A DNA stretch of 64,000 bases from Sphingobacterium lactis (GCF_011046555.1 NZ_CP049246.1:2976001-3040000); one strand, 5' to 3'; counted from the first letter of the stretch, positions 1-9,522 are shown. The notes: generated by a model not told the origin, from the sequence alone. Translations and numbers: made by a program.

Positions 1-236
1 ATAATAACAGTGATAAATTCAGACCTCTATTTTTTTAGTAGGTAGTTGTTAGTATGAAGTATTAAGACCTATGGGTGCGGGAAAGGTTATTAGGGGGTGT
101 TCATGTGGAGATTTGGAGATATGGTATAATAACTGAAATAAATTCAGGCCTGTTCGTTTTTTAGTAGGTAGTAGTTATTATGAAGTATTAAGACCTATGG
201 GTGCGGGAAAGGTTATTGGGGTTGTTCATTTGGAAA
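1..236. repeat. Tandem direct repeat, about 126-bp period
   Basis: Two adjacent copies of one noncoding unit start at 1 and about 126. A 39-bp core is identical in both (53-91 and 179-217); the rest differs by scattered substitutions. No gene is visible in 1-338; this repeat and the following terminator are all I see there. The first copy may begin before the window, so more units could exist to the left. Confidence 0.8.
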
Positions 237-292
237 TCATGGACGAAAGGGACCAAATGGGAAGGTGTTTTTTTTGATGGAATCATATAAAT

Positions 293-326
293 AAAAAGGG
301 CGAACTGTTGAAGTTTGCCCTTTTCT
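293..326 (-). terminator. Intrinsic terminator of the GH92 gene
   Basis: A hairpin whose arms begin and end with AAAAGGGC and GCCCTTTT lies 13 bp past the stop of the GH92 gene on the minus strand and is followed by a T-rich run in that direction. Confidence 0.65.
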
Positions 327-338
327 TATGTTGTTTGA

Positions 339-2636
339 CTATTTGTCGTCCTTACTCATGGAGAATGGTAGGTCTGCTTTGTTCACTCCCCTTTGCTTGT
401 TGGGTTCTGCGCCCATATCAAATGTGAGGTTGGCACCTTTGACCAGTTCGCTATGGTTCAAGAAGTTCTTTGTGTAGTTCTTGCCGTTCCATTTCAGGTT
501 CTGGATATACCGGTTCTGATCGGAGTTGTTTTTAGTTTCGATCTGAATGGTTTTCCCGTTGCTCAGGTGCATGGTGATCTTATCGAAAATCGGAGAACCG
601 ATGACATACTCATCCGTTGCCGGTGTAACCGGATAGAATCCCAAAGCCGAGAATACATACCACGCTGAAGTCTGTCCGTTGTCCTCATCCCCACAATATC
701 CATCAGGGTTGGGAGAATACATTCTGTTCATGGTTTCACGAATCCAATATTGTGCTTTCCATGGTGCACCTACGTGGTTGTATAGGTAGATCATGTGTTG
801 GATCGGCTGATTGCCATGCGCATATTGCCCCATATTGGCGATCTGCATTTCACGGATTTCATGGATCGGGAATCCATAATAGCTGTCGTCAAAAACCGGT
901 GGCAAGGTGAATACAGAATCCAACTTAATTTCCATCGCCTGGTGGCCTCCCATTAACTTCGCCAATCCTTCAACATCCTGGAAGACCGACCAACTGTAAT
1001 GCCAGCTGTTCCCTTCCGTAAAGGCGTCACCCCATTTGAAGGGATTAAATGGATTGGACCATGATCCGTCCTTATTCTTGCCGCGCATCAATCCAGTTGC
1101 TGGGTCAAACAGCTTCTCGTAGTTATACGCTCTTTTCTTGTAGAGCTCTTGATCTTCCTTTGATTTACCCAATGCTTTTGCCAATTGATAAATGGAAAAA
1201 TCATCATAGGCATATTCCAGCGTACGAGCTGCATTTTCATTGATCTTGACATCATAAGGTACATACCCCAATTCCTTATAGTAATCGGCACCAGCACGGC
1301 CCACAGCGGTTAAGGGGCCAGCATTATTGGCACCATGAAGCACAGCTTCATATAAGGTCTCGATATCCTTGGATCGAACGCCTTTTACCCACGCGTCCGC
1401 CACAACCGAAGCCGAGTTATTACCGACCATCACGTTCCGCAATCCAGGGCTTGCCCATTCCGGCAACCAGCCGCTTTCCCGGTAGGCATTTGCCAAACCT
1501 TCCTGCATCTTCAGGTTCACCTCCGGGTACATGAGGTTCAAGAACGGAAATAAGGCGCGGAAGGTATCCCAGAAGCCTGTATCCGTGAACATATACCCCG
1601 GCAACACTTCGCCATTGTATGGAGAATAATGCATCACATTTCCGTTGGCATCGATTTCATAGAACATGCGCGGGAATAATAGCGAACGGTAAAGGGAAGA
1701 ATAGAAAATACGCATCTGATCGATCGTACCACCTTCTACCTGAATCTTACCCAACTCCGTATTCCAAATATCTGCGCCCTTCTCTACCTGTTCATCAAAG
1801 GTAACACCGTCCAATTCCTTCAGGTTAAGCTCGGCCTGTTCCGGACTTATAAAGGATGATGCCGCTTTCATGAGTACCTGATCACCGGCATTGGCGTTCT
1901 GGAACCCGACGATCGCACCGACATGGTCCGCTTGGATCTTATAGCGGCCGTCCGTTAGCACAGAGTCCGCAAAGGTTGCCACGTTCGCAAATGGCTTATC
2001 AAAGGTCATGACGTAATAATTCTTGAAGTTCTTAGGCACTCCCCCGCTGTTCTTGGTGCTGTAACCAATGATCTTCTGCTCTTGGGGAATAACTTCAACG
2101 TAAGATCCCTTATCGAAGGCATCGATCAACACGTAAGCTGAATCTGTCTTTGGGAAAGTGAAACGGAAGTAGGACGCCCTTTCTGTCGGCGTCAGCTCTA
2201 CTTTGGTATCATAATCCGCCAAATAGACCGAATAGTAATGCGGTCTGGCCACTTCAGCTTTGTGGGAGAAATAGCTGGATCGCTTGTCCTGGTCAAAGGT
2301 TTTATTGCCGACCATGGCCATAATGGAAAATTGACCGTAGTCGTTCATCCATGGAGATGGCTGATGCGTCTGTTTTATACCACGGATTTTCTCAGCGGTA
2401 TAGGTGTACATCCACCCGTCACCCATCTTACCTGTCTGTGGGCTCCAGAAATTCATCCCCCAAGGCAAAGCCACGGCAGGATAGGTATTTCCGCTGGACA
2501 GGAAATACGTTGATTGGGTTCCCACCAAGGTGCTCACCAAATCCAAAGGCTTATCCACCTTCCCGATTTTCTGAGCAAAACCCGAAAGAACGGTACCACC
2601 AATCAAAACTGCTGTCACAAGAAATTTTAAGTTCAT
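339..2636 (-). CDS. GH92 family alpha-mannosidase, secreted
   Basis: Predicted glycoside hydrolase family 92 exo-alpha-mannosidase (often alpha-1,2), a calcium-dependent enzyme that trims mannose from N-glycans or mannans. It has 765 residues, a usual GH92 length. Residues 1-21 form a Sec signal peptide ending after SGFAQ, so it is exported to the periplasm or cell surface. The N-terminal beta-sandwich starts at LVGTQSTYFLSSGNTYPAVA. The C-terminal (alpha/alpha)6 domain carries the family hallmarks GNQPIQHMIYLYN, the DGYCGDEDNGQTSAWYVFSA block with its acidic residues, and GFYPVTPATDEYVIGSP. It stands alone with its own terminator and is not next to a SusC/SusD pair, so the substrate cannot be refined from context. 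Confidence 0.93.
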   Translation of the reverse strand: MNLKFLVTAVLIGGTVLSGFAQKIGKVDKPLDLVSTLVGTQSTYFLSSGNTYPAVALPWGMNFWSPQTGKMGDGWMYTYTAEKIRGIKQTHQPSPWMNDYGQFSIMAMVGNKTFDQDKRSSYFSHKAEVARPHYYSVYLADYDTKVELTPTERASYFRFTFPKTDSAYVLIDAFDKGSYVEVIPQEQKIIGYSTKNSGGVPKNFKNYYVMTFDKPFANVATFADSVLTDGRYKIQADHVGAIVGFQNANAGDQVLMKAASSFISPEQAELNLKELDGVTFDEQVEKGADIWNTELGKIQVEGGTIDQMRIFYSSLYRSLLFPRMFYEIDANGNVMHYSPYNGEVLPGYMFTDTGFWDTFRALFPFLNLMYPEVNLKMQEGLANAYRESGWLPEWASPGLRNVMVGNNSASVVADAWVKGVRSKDIETLYEAVLHGANNAGPLTAVGRAGADYYKELGYVPYDVKINENAARTLEYAYDDFSIYQLAKALGKSKEDQELYKKRAYNYEKLFDPATGLMRGKNKDGSWSNPFNPFKWGDAFTEGNSWHYSWSVFQDVEGLAKLMGGHQAMEIKLDSVFTLPPVFDDSYYGFPIHEIREMQIANMGQYAHGNQPIQHMIYLYNHVGAPWKAQYWIRETMNRMYSPNPDGYCGDEDNGQTSAWYVFSALGFYPVTPATDEYVIGSPIFDKITMHLSNGKTIQIETKNNSDQNRYIQNLKWNGKNYTKNFLNHSELVKGANLTFDMGAEPNKQRGVNKADLPFSMSKDDK

Positions 2637-2709
2637 ATGTTTTTGAATAGGTTATTATCAATAGGCTAAATATAGGAAAAAATTTAGCACGTCGGTAAGC
2701 TAAATACTT

Positions 2710-3684
2710 TTAGCTTTTCATATTGAGCACTATTTTGCCATATTGATCCGCAGTTTCAAAATAGGCATGTGCTTCCGAAACGGCCGAAAGTGGATAAACC
2801 CGATTGATCAGCGGCTTAAATTCACCACGCTCAATCAAGGGTAAAACATGTGTTACAACAGCGCGAGTTAGTTGGGTCTTGAACGACTTATCCCGTGCAC
2901 GCAAGGTAGATCCCGTTATGGTGATTCGCTTTTGCATCATCTTTAACAGGTTCAACTCCACTTTTGCTCCCTGTACGGCATTGATGTGGACTAACCTCCC
3001 ATCGGGACGAAGGATATCCAAATGTTTGGCAAAGTAGTCACCGCCAATGCTATCCAATACTACATCGACTCCCGACTCTTTTAATACCGATGCGAAATCC
3101 TCTTCCTGATAGTTCAGCACTAGATCAGCACCCAAGCTTAGTGCAATCTCCTTTTTCTCCGCAGAACCCACCGTAGTAATCACCTCCGCGCCAATCGCCT
3201 TGGCCAGTTGGATGGCTGTTGTTCCGATCCCTCCAGTACCTCCATGAATCAATACGCGTTCATTTTTGGCCAAGTGACCACGTTCGAAAAGATTATGCCA
3301 TACGGTATAGGTGGTTTCCGGAATTGCAGCAGCTTCTTCGAAGCTTAGCATTTCAGGCTTCAGGATGCAATGGTCGGCTGGTACCACTGCCTCCGTGGCA
3401 TATCCACCACCCGCCAGCAAGGCCATCACAGCATCTCCAACTTGCAGATCTTCTACTCCTTCACCCACCTCCTGCACGATTCCGGAAATTTCAAGCCCAG
3501 GAATATCAGCAGGAACGCCTGACGGTGCCGGGTAATTCCCTTTACGCTGGAAAACATCGGGCCGGTTGATGCCTGCCGCAGCTACGGCAATCAACACCTC
3601 CCCGATCCCTGGTTTTAACCCCGGAAGTTCGACCACGTCAAAGACCTCAGGGCCGCCAAATCCGTTCATTCTTGCTGCTCTCAT
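2710..3684 (-). CDS. NAD(P)H-quinone oxidoreductase, PIG3/zeta-crystallin type
   Basis: Medium-chain dehydrogenase/reductase of the zinc-free quinone oxidoreductase branch (PIG3 / zeta-crystallin like), 324 residues. The N-terminal GroES-like domain has GINRPDVFQRKGNYP and GLEISGIVQEVG. The Rossmann domain follows with the nucleotide-binding motif GGTGGIGTTAIQLAKA at about residues 147-162. The structural-zinc cysteine cluster of alcohol dehydrogenases is absent. Likely role: NADPH-dependent reduction of quinones or reactive carbonyls in the cytosol. Its ATG overlaps the stop of the upstream outer-membrane protein gene by 4 bp (ATGA), so the two are cotranscribed and probably translationally coupled, although no functional link is obvious. 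Confidence 0.9.
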   Translation of the reverse strand: MRAARMNGFGGPEVFDVVELPGLKPGIGEVLIAVAAAGINRPDVFQRKGNYPAPSGVPADIPGLEISGIVQEVGEGVEDLQVGDAVMALLAGGGYATEAVVPADHCILKPEMLSFEEAAAIPETTYTVWHNLFERGHLAKNERVLIHGGTGGIGTTAIQLAKAIGAEVITTVGSAEKKEIALSLGADLVLNYQEEDFASVLKESGVDVVLDSIGGDYFAKHLDILRPDGRLVHINAVQGAKVELNLLKMMQKRITITGSTLRARDKSFKTQLTRAVVTHVLPLIERGEFKPLINRVYPLSAVSEAHAYFETADQYGKIVLNMKS

Positions 3685-6416
3685 CGCTGTTTCTTTGGAA
3701 ATGATTGTAATCGTAGGTTCAAGGAAAGCATAAAATAACGCCCCAACCTGTTGTTCCTGGACTCAAAGACGTCATTACCCACATATTCAGTCAATACACC
3801 CACATTCTTGTTCTGATCCATCAGGTCGTTGCATTGTAAGCGTACCGTAGCTAATCTATTCTTTAAAAAACTGTACTGCACGTAGGTATTTATGATCGTC
3901 GGGTTTACATCGCTCAATTCACGGACATAACCGTCATAGAATTTCTGAGACATTTCTGCACCCAACATCCATTGGTCGTTAATATAACCACGGCCGGCCA
4001 AACTCAAAAGAAAGGAATGGGCGGCAATCTCATTTTTATAGGGCAGGTCATATACGGCCCGGTTCAGGAAATAATTCGTATTGAAGACCGATTCAAAATA
4101 TTCACTCCAGTTGTACCGAAGCTGAAGATTCTGGTTGTACAGCAACTGCTTGGTCGTGCTCTGTTCATGATTGACAAAGGATAGGTTGTTGTAATAATCC
4201 AGGTTCCCCAATATATTCAAGCTGAAATCATCGTTGAAAATAGGTGAGTCAAACTGATAGCCCCATTTCAATTCGTAATATCCATCGGTGTTCTCAAAGG
4301 TCGTTTGCTGAATGGTTTCATTCGCAAGAGAGAACTTCGAGCCGACAATTTTATTGGAGATAAAGGTGTAGGAAAGATCCGTCTGGAAATATTGCATCCT
4401 GTTCGGAATAAACTTACTGAGGGAAGCGGCAAATTTATTGGAAAATTCTGCCTTCAGGGATGGATTCCCCACAATAATATTCCGCGAGTTGGTGGTATTG
4501 CGCACAGGCGAGATATGTAGGAAATTCGGCTGTATGGTCATCCCCAAATAGGAAAACAAAACCTCATAGTCGTTCTTGAACTTGTAACGAATGGTGGTGG
4601 AAGGCACCAGATTGACATTGTCATAGTCATACAGCGTGGTATCTCCCTGCACCCTTCCCTGCAACATGACGGGTTGGACCGTAAAATCCATATTGACCCG
4701 AAAACGCTTGTTGGGTTCGTACTGGTAATTCAGACCTGTCTTAAAAGATTTGAATTCATAGGCATAATCCAAGCCGAGGGAATCTACGAGTCCACCGTCA
4801 AGTGATAGCGGATCATAAACAAGGCGCCTGGCTTCGATCCTATTGATTTCCATATCGTGTTTCACCTCCAGCAAGCTGTTTTCGAAAAACGGCTCCACAT
4901 AGGAAATGGAGGCATTTATGCCCGACATATCGTTCTTGGAGTCCACATATTGGCGCTGCTGGAACCTCCGAATGGTAGGTTCAGTGGTGGTGGAATCGTA
5001 ACTGATAAAGTTCTCCAGGATAAAATCATCCTTGGTGGTCGATTGGTAGTTATACTTAAATAATCCCACTAATCTTCTGCCCTTTTTCTCGAAATGTTTG
5101 GAATAGATCATTTCCAGGGTAGCCGTAGGGGTACTGCTGTTGGTGGTATCCTGGCGATGGCCGACGTCACGGATTTTTCGGTTGGAAAGTGCAGATTCCT
5201 TGAATATCCGGTTTACACCGTAAGAGTATCCCAGTTCAGGACGAATGGACAATTCATCGTTATTCTTGAATTTCGCCTTGAAATTCAATTGCAGGCGATG
5301 GATGTTATCATCGGTCTTACTGAAGAAGTTCTCTCGTTTATTGATCTTATAATCCGAATAGGAAGAAGTCATTAGGGAGCTACCCTCCGTCTTGTTCTGT
5401 TTGTTCTGATAATTATAAACGCCGGAGATGCTCATGCGGCTACCTATGGTATCCACAAAAGAAAGGTTGAAATTGGACACCCGGTTCAGACCGTCGGCCT
5501 GATCGGAAAAATCCCCGACATCCGTCAGGTCAGCCGAACGGCTATTGCTGCCATCGGGACTACCAAAGCTGAACAGATTGGTATTGGTATTGTTCATGGA
5601 ACCGATAATGGAAAGCTGCCTACCGTTATCATACCTATTGATCCCCAAACTGGCGATATACCGATCCAGAGTTCCCGCTCCAGCCGTTGCATTTCCAAAG
5701 ATTATCTGTTTCTTATCATCCTCCAGGACGATGTTAATTATTTTTTCAGGTTTGGTATCCTTAATACCTTTTGCTGCCGCGAGCTCGCCATAATCATTGA
5801 TCACCTCGATCTGCCGAACGAAATTGGAGGGTAGATTCTGCGTCGCCGTGAGGAGGTCTCCGCCAAAAAACAGTTTGCCATCCACTTTTACCCCTTTGAT
5901 GGGCTCACCATTGTAGAACGTGGTACCATCGCGAAGCACTTGGAATCCGGGCAATTGCCGCAAGGCCGCCTCCAACAAAGAATTGGGCGGAATATCAAAG
6001 CCTTTTAAGTTAAACTGAATGGTATCTCCCCGTTCAATTATGGGAATCACCCGGACAACACGCACCTCAGGGATTAAGGTGGTCTGGGTCTGCATGGTCA
6101 CCTGCGGAATAAATTGCTGATTGATAAATGGATTCGCGGACACACTACGGCTTACAATCTGAAAACCCAACATGCTGTATGTGATATGCAGATTTTTGCC
6201 CTGGACATTGTTAAACGTATAGAAGCCATCCTTATTTGTGGACGTGGTCATGCTATCCAGCGAACTGACAAGTCTGACGGAAACACCCTTTAAGCCAAGA
6301 CCGGTACTGTCCACCACCAACCCCTCTACCGTGCGTGATGGCGTTTGTGCAAATGCCGATGCGATGCTGAACAAACTCAGCACATGAATAAGGACAATTA
6401 AAATTTGGCTTCGCAC
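3681..6416 (-). CDS. Outer-membrane beta-barrel protein with N-terminal carboxypeptidase-regulatory domain
   Basis: A 911-residue protein typical of Bacteroidota. Residues 1-24 are a signal peptide (SIASAFAQ). Residues about 28-110 form a carboxypeptidase regulatory-like Ig fold (VEGLVVDSTGLGLKGVSVRL). A plug-like region around 125-230 contains ERGDTIQFNLKGFDIPP and GVKVDGKLFFGGD. The remainder has alternating aromatic/polar strands of a large beta-barrel ending with an aromatic-rich last strand (FMLSLNLRLQ). It resembles the OMP_b-brl_3 / TonB-dependent-receptor-like family. No SusD partner follows and no TonB box is evident, so import of a specific nutrient is unproven. It is the first gene of a two-gene operon with the quinone oxidoreductase. 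Confidence 0.85.
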   Translation of the reverse strand: MRSQILIVLIHVLSLFSIASAFAQTPSRTVEGLVVDSTGLGLKGVSVRLVSSLDSMTTSTNKDGFYTFNNVQGKNLHITYSMLGFQIVSRSVSANPFINQQFIPQVTMQTQTTLIPEVRVVRVIPIIERGDTIQFNLKGFDIPPNSLLEAALRQLPGFQVLRDGTTFYNGEPIKGVKVDGKLFFGGDLLTATQNLPSNFVRQIEVINDYGELAAAKGIKDTKPEKIINIVLEDDKKQIIFGNATAGAGTLDRYIASLGINRYDNGRQLSIIGSMNNTNTNLFSFGSPDGSNSRSADLTDVGDFSDQADGLNRVSNFNLSFVDTIGSRMSISGVYNYQNKQNKTEGSSLMTSSYSDYKINKRENFFSKTDDNIHRLQLNFKAKFKNNDELSIRPELGYSYGVNRIFKESALSNRKIRDVGHRQDTTNSSTPTATLEMIYSKHFEKKGRRLVGLFKYNYQSTTKDDFILENFISYDSTTTEPTIRRFQQRQYVDSKNDMSGINASISYVEPFFENSLLEVKHDMEINRIEARRLVYDPLSLDGGLVDSLGLDYAYEFKSFKTGLNYQYEPNKRFRVNMDFTVQPVMLQGRVQGDTTLYDYDNVNLVPSTTIRYKFKNDYEVLFSYLGMTIQPNFLHISPVRNTTNSRNIIVGNPSLKAEFSNKFAASLSKFIPNRMQYFQTDLSYTFISNKIVGSKFSLANETIQQTTFENTDGYYELKWGYQFDSPIFNDDFSLNILGNLDYYNNLSFVNHEQSTTKQLLYNQNLQLRYNWSEYFESVFNTNYFLNRAVYDLPYKNEIAAHSFLLSLAGRGYINDQWMLGAEMSQKFYDGYVRELSDVNPTIINTYVQYSFLKNRLATVRLQCNDLMDQNKNVGVLTEYVGNDVFESRNNRLGRYFMLSLNLRLQSFPKKQR

Positions 6417-6510
6417 TATCTAAATTCGACTTAATTAAGTACCTATACGTACATTACCCTCAATAAATTGAAATTTAACATTAAAACGTTATAACTTAAA
6501 ATTATTGTAT

Positions 6511-6548
6511 AAAAAAACGGGTTAAAATTAGATTTTAACCCGTTTTTT
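6511..6548 (-). terminator. Intrinsic terminator of ferritin gene
   Basis: A near-perfect hairpin with arms CGGGTTAAAAT and ATTTTAACCCG around a TAG loop, flanked by A and T runs, lies just past the ferritin stop on the minus strand. It can also work in the opposite direction. Confidence 0.85.
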
Positions 6549-6565
6549 CCTTAAAAAAGGCAGTA

Positions 6566-7093
6566 TTATTCGCCGTCGAAAGTTACCTTCACCAAATGAC
6601 GGTCAATTTCCCAACGTCCTGTACCTTCTTCACCAATAACATCGAACAATTCAAGAATGCGTCTCGCCACATATTCTTCTTCCACTTGTTCTTCCAAGAA
6701 CCATTGGATAAAGTTGAATGTTACGAAGTCTTTCGCTTGGAAACATTTATCAGCAATTTTGTTGAACTGCTCAGTTACGAACATTTCTTGCTCCAATGTC
6801 TGTTCGAAAACACCTCTGAAGGATTCGAAGTCAACAGGTACATTCGTAATCTCTGGAGAGATGGAACGACCACCACGTGCTGAGATGTAGTTGAAGATCT
6901 TCAACATGTGCTCACGCTCTTCGTTGGATTGCTTCGCGAAGAATGCAGCAGCATTATCCAAACCTTGATCGTCACACCATGCAGACATCGCTAAATACAA
7001 TGCTGACGCATGACCTTCAATTTTAACCTGTGCATTCAATATGGTCTCGATATCTTCTGAGATAGAAGTCTTTAATTTCAATAGATCTTTCAT
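6566..7093 (-). CDS. ftnA: Non-haem ferritin
   Basis: Cytosolic iron-storage ferritin of 175 residues, assembling as a 24-mer that oxidises Fe(II) and stores it as mineral. Four-helix ferritin fold with ferroxidase ligands visible in KIEGHASALYLAMSAW, EEREHMLKIFNYI, EQEMFVTEQ and FLEEQVEEEYVARRI. I start at the ATG at 7093 (MKDLLKLK) rather than the in-frame upstream codon at 7120, because MKDLLK is where ferritin homology begins. It is monocistronic, with its own terminator. No Fur-like site was recognised upstream by eye. Confidence 0.93.
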   Translation of the reverse strand: MKDLLKLKTSISEDIETILNAQVKIEGHASALYLAMSAWCDDQGLDNAAAFFAKQSNEEREHMLKIFNYISARGGRSISPEITNVPVDFESFRGVFEQTLEQEMFVTEQFNKIADKCFQAKDFVTFNFIQWFLEEQVEEEYVARRILELFDVIGEEGTGRWEIDRHLVKVTFDGE

Positions 7094-7256
7094 AATATTT
7101 TCCTTAATGTGTAATTGCAAAAGTCTTTATCGACTTTCAACAATACAAAGATAAGGTCAACATTAGGAAAAGTAATGAAAAATCTGCAATACAAATTCAG
7201 TCTAAATTAGCCGTATTAACCGCTAATCTATTTAGAATCAGTATAATTACAAGTAG

Positions 7257-7619
7257 TTAAAAAGTAAGGGAAAGGCTCCTCTTCAAGCAGCTACGGATTT
7301 CGGAATTCAGCTCGATCATAAACTTGGCGCCGGCAAGCAAATCACGTAATCTGACAATATCTTCTACATTCAGGATAAAGATATGCTCCGTACGAAAAGG
7401 CATAATAATCTCAAAATCAAAGGAACGGGCAGAATTGGAAAGCATCATTTCCAAGTCAATGGCGTCCACACGCTTCTTGAACTGAAAAAAATCACGCACT
7501 GAAAAAGCAGTCGTTGTACCCATAAAATCCAACCAATAACAGTTTTTACGGCTACATTGATAAACCGCTCCGGACTCCGACTGAAACACTTCTTCAAAAT
7601 TCGCTAATGGACAAATCAT
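7257..7619 (-). CDS. Small conserved Bacteroidota protein, possibly DUF6686
   Basis: A 120-residue cytosolic protein without signal peptide or membrane segment. The N-terminal part has a cysteine cluster (CPLANFEEV ... YQCSRKNCYWLDF) and a GTT motif, which resembles the short DUF6686 proteins of Bacteroidota as I remember them. Function unknown; the two closely spaced cysteines (CSRKNC) suggest a possible metal site. It stands alone between ferritin and the repeat region. Confidence 0.55.
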   Translation of the reverse strand: MICPLANFEEVFQSESGAVYQCSRKNCYWLDFMGTTTAFSVRDFFQFKKRVDAIDLEMMLSNSARSFDFEIIMPFRTEHIFILNVEDIVRLRDLLAGAKFMIELNSEIRSCLKRSLSLTF

Positions 7620-7676
7620 GACCTATTCTTTAATTTGGAACAAATCTAAATATTATTCATAATTAATCCAAATAGA

Positions 7677-7962
7677 AATGAGATGTGAGAATTGAGATTT
7701 GAGATATCAAGGGTGGGAATTGGGGTTGAATAGTGAGATGTGAGTATTGAGATGTGTAAGGATTAGTATTGAGATGTGAGTATTGAGATTTGAGATATAA
7801 AAATTAATTCCACCCCTATATCCTCCACATGTTTCATATCTCAAATCTCACATCTCATATCTATCACGTCATATCTCACATCTAAAAATCTAGATATAAT
7901 TATTTCCACCCCTGTATCCCCCACACTGTCTCATATCTCACATCTCACATCTCACATCTAAA
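7677..7962. repeat. Low-complexity array of TGAGATNTGAG-type repeats
   Basis: Degenerate copies of GATGTGAGATTTGAGATAT on the first side (about 7680-7800) face their reverse complement CATATCTCAAATCTCACATC on the other (about 7834-7960), so the tract can fold. A block starting TTCCACCCCTATATCC at 7808 recurs at 7904 as TTCCACCCCTGTATCC, a direct repeat of about 96 bp. The stretch 7620-8001 holds no gene. Confidence 0.75.
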
Positions 7963-8001
7963 AATCAAAAGGCCCATTTTTGGATGGGCCTTTTGATTTT
8001 T
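7961..8001. terminator. Terminator of the xerC-hpf operon
   Basis: Perfect 13-bp arms ATCAAAAGGCCCA (7964-7976) and TGGGCCTTTTGAT (7985-7997) around an 8-nt loop, bordered by A and T runs, immediately past the hpf stop on the minus strand. Confidence 0.85.
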
Positions 8002-8343
8002 TTAGAATTCTTCTTCTTGATTCAGAACTTCTTTATGATTGCTGAGGTTTCCCCTCGTTTTCGTTTTATGTTTATTTATTTGACGCCTAATGGATTCTAT
8101 GGCGATGTCTGTTGCTTCCTCAAAACTTTTGGCCTGGGCCTTGGCAAATAATTGGTTACCTGGGACATTAAATTTCAATTCGACTACCTTATTCGCTTCA
8201 TCATCAACATTCTCCAATCGAAGATAACATACACCCTCAATGATGTTATCTAAAAACTGATTCAACTTTTCAGATCTCTTCTTAATGAACTCGATTAGCT
8301 TACTGTCAGCATTAAATTTAATAGATTGCACTGTAATGTTCAT
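8002..8343 (-). CDS. hpf: Ribosome hibernation-promoting factor (short form)
   Basis: Sigma-54 modulation / S30EA family protein of 113 residues, beginning MNITVQSIKFNADSKLIEFI. The family binds the 30S decoding centre and stabilises inactive ribosomes in stationary phase. The length fits the short HPF/YfiA form without the C-terminal dimerisation domain of long HPF. It lies 13 bp after xerC in the same direction, a gene pair common in Bacteroidota, and ends at a strong terminator. Confidence 0.9.
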   Translation of the reverse strand: MNITVQSIKFNADSKLIEFIKKRSEKLNQFLDNIIEGVCYLRLENVDDEANKVVELKFNVPGNQLFAKAQAKSFEEATDIAIESIRRQINKHKTKTRGNLSNHKEVLNQEEEF

Positions 8344-8356
8344 TTTTCCTCCTTTT

Positions 8357-9238
8357 TTAAGCCTTTGGATGGGCTTGTTTATAAATTGATTTCAAACGCT
8401 CTGCTGAATTATGCGTATATACTTGTGTCGCAGACAACCCAGCATGTCCTAATAATTCCTTGATTGCATTTAAGTCCGCGCCATTGTCCAATAAACTGGT
8501 GGCAAAGGTGTGTCGCAGTACATGCGGACTTTTTTTCTGTTGGGAAGTAATCATGCCCAAGTATTTCTTTACGATCTGATAGATCAACTTGGGATAAGCA
8601 TCCTTTCCTACTTTGGTAACGATCAAATAAGGAGATTTGTTTTCCAGACCGGCTTCATTTTTTATGCGCTGGTACCGCTGTAACTCCTCCAACAAAGTTT
8701 GATGTACGGGAACAAAACGCTCCTTGCTCCTTTTTCCGAATATAAGTATTTTTTTATTGAATAAATCAATATCTGAAGCCTTTATTTTTAACAGTTCCGA
8801 CAGACGGATGCCCGTACCGAACAATAATTCCATAACGATAAAATCGCGCACCTGCTCAAATCCCTCACCCTCATCCTGCATCCGGTCAAGCAATTTGACA
8901 AGCTTATCCTTTTCTACGACAACAGGAAGTTTCTTGGGTGTCTTCATGGATTTGATCAGACCCATCGGGTTCTGCTCCACCAACCCCTCACGCATCAGAA
9001 ATTTGTAGAATGACTTTAAGGAAGATATTGCTCGGTTTACAGAAGTTGCCTCCTTCCCTCTTTCCTTCAACTGAGAAAAGTAAAAACGCATAAATCGATA
9101 ATCCACTTCAGCAAATGGAACTCCTTCTGCTTCCATAAAATCCAATACATCCTGAATCTCCCGCTCATACGCAATGATCGTATGCGCCGAATAACGCTTT
9201 TCAAATTTGAGGTAATTGATAAATCGATCCTTAAACAT
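8357..9238 (-). CDS. xerC: Tyrosine recombinase XerC-like
   Basis: A 293-residue tyrosine recombinase with an N-terminal SAM-like core-binding domain (FINYLKFEKRYSAHTIIAYE) and a C-terminal catalytic domain. Catalytic residues are visible as the first Arg in GTGIRLSELL, the Lys in FGKRSKERFVPV, HVLRHTFATSLLDNG, LLGHAGLSATQVYTH and the Tyr nucleophile in QVYTH. Length, motifs and the hpf neighbour fit the housekeeping Xer recombinase that resolves chromosome dimers at dif, rather than a phage or island integrase. It is the only tyrosine recombinase in the window and lies 27 kb from the mnmE islands. Confidence 0.88.
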   Translation of the reverse strand: MFKDRFINYLKFEKRYSAHTIIAYEREIQDVLDFMEAEGVPFAEVDYRFMRFYFSQLKERGKEATSVNRAISSLKSFYKFLMREGLVEQNPMGLIKSMKTPKKLPVVVEKDKLVKLLDRMQDEGEGFEQVRDFIVMELLFGTGIRLSELLKIKASDIDLFNKKILIFGKRSKERFVPVHQTLLEELQRYQRIKNEAGLENKSPYLIVTKVGKDAYPKLIYQIVKKYLGMITSQQKKSPHVLRHTFATSLLDNGADLNAIKELLGHAGLSATQVYTHNSAERLKSIYKQAHPKA

Positions 9239-9440
9239 CGTTCTCCATTTACTTTAGGTAATATTAAGGAATATAATCTATAAAAAGTATGACCGCCATC
9301 AGGTTTTAACGGAATTATGATAAAAAACAGCACATAATTACTGCCAGACAAATAGGGTCGTTGGGGAGTGCCCTAGTGCACCCTATCGAATGGTGTGCCG
9401 GTTCAGGATAAATTGGCCTTACGGTTGTTCCATTCCACAT

Positions 9441-9480
9441 AAAAGCCCCTCCATATGCTACTGATATGAAGGGGCCTTAT
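9441..9480 (-). terminator. Terminator of fructose-bisphosphate aldolase gene
   Basis: A hairpin with arms containing GCCCCT-CATAT and ATATGAAGGGGC lies about 45 bp beyond the aldolase stop on the minus strand, with A-rich sequence on the distal side giving a U tract. The rest of 9239-9440 holds the xerC promoter region and no gene I can support. Confidence 0.6.
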
Positions 9481-9522
9481 ATAAATATGGTATCACTTTA
9501 TGGTAATAAAGCGATTATTTAA

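Noticed and set aside
7677..7962. CRISPR array or tRNA cluster next to hpf
   Set aside because: The words are degenerate, irregularly spaced and lack unique spacers; no cloverleaf or acceptor-CCA pattern was found.
8357..9238. XerC as the integrase of the mnmE islands
   Set aside because: Its length, partner gene hpf and position 27 kb away fit the housekeeping recombinase; there is no attachment-like site near it.
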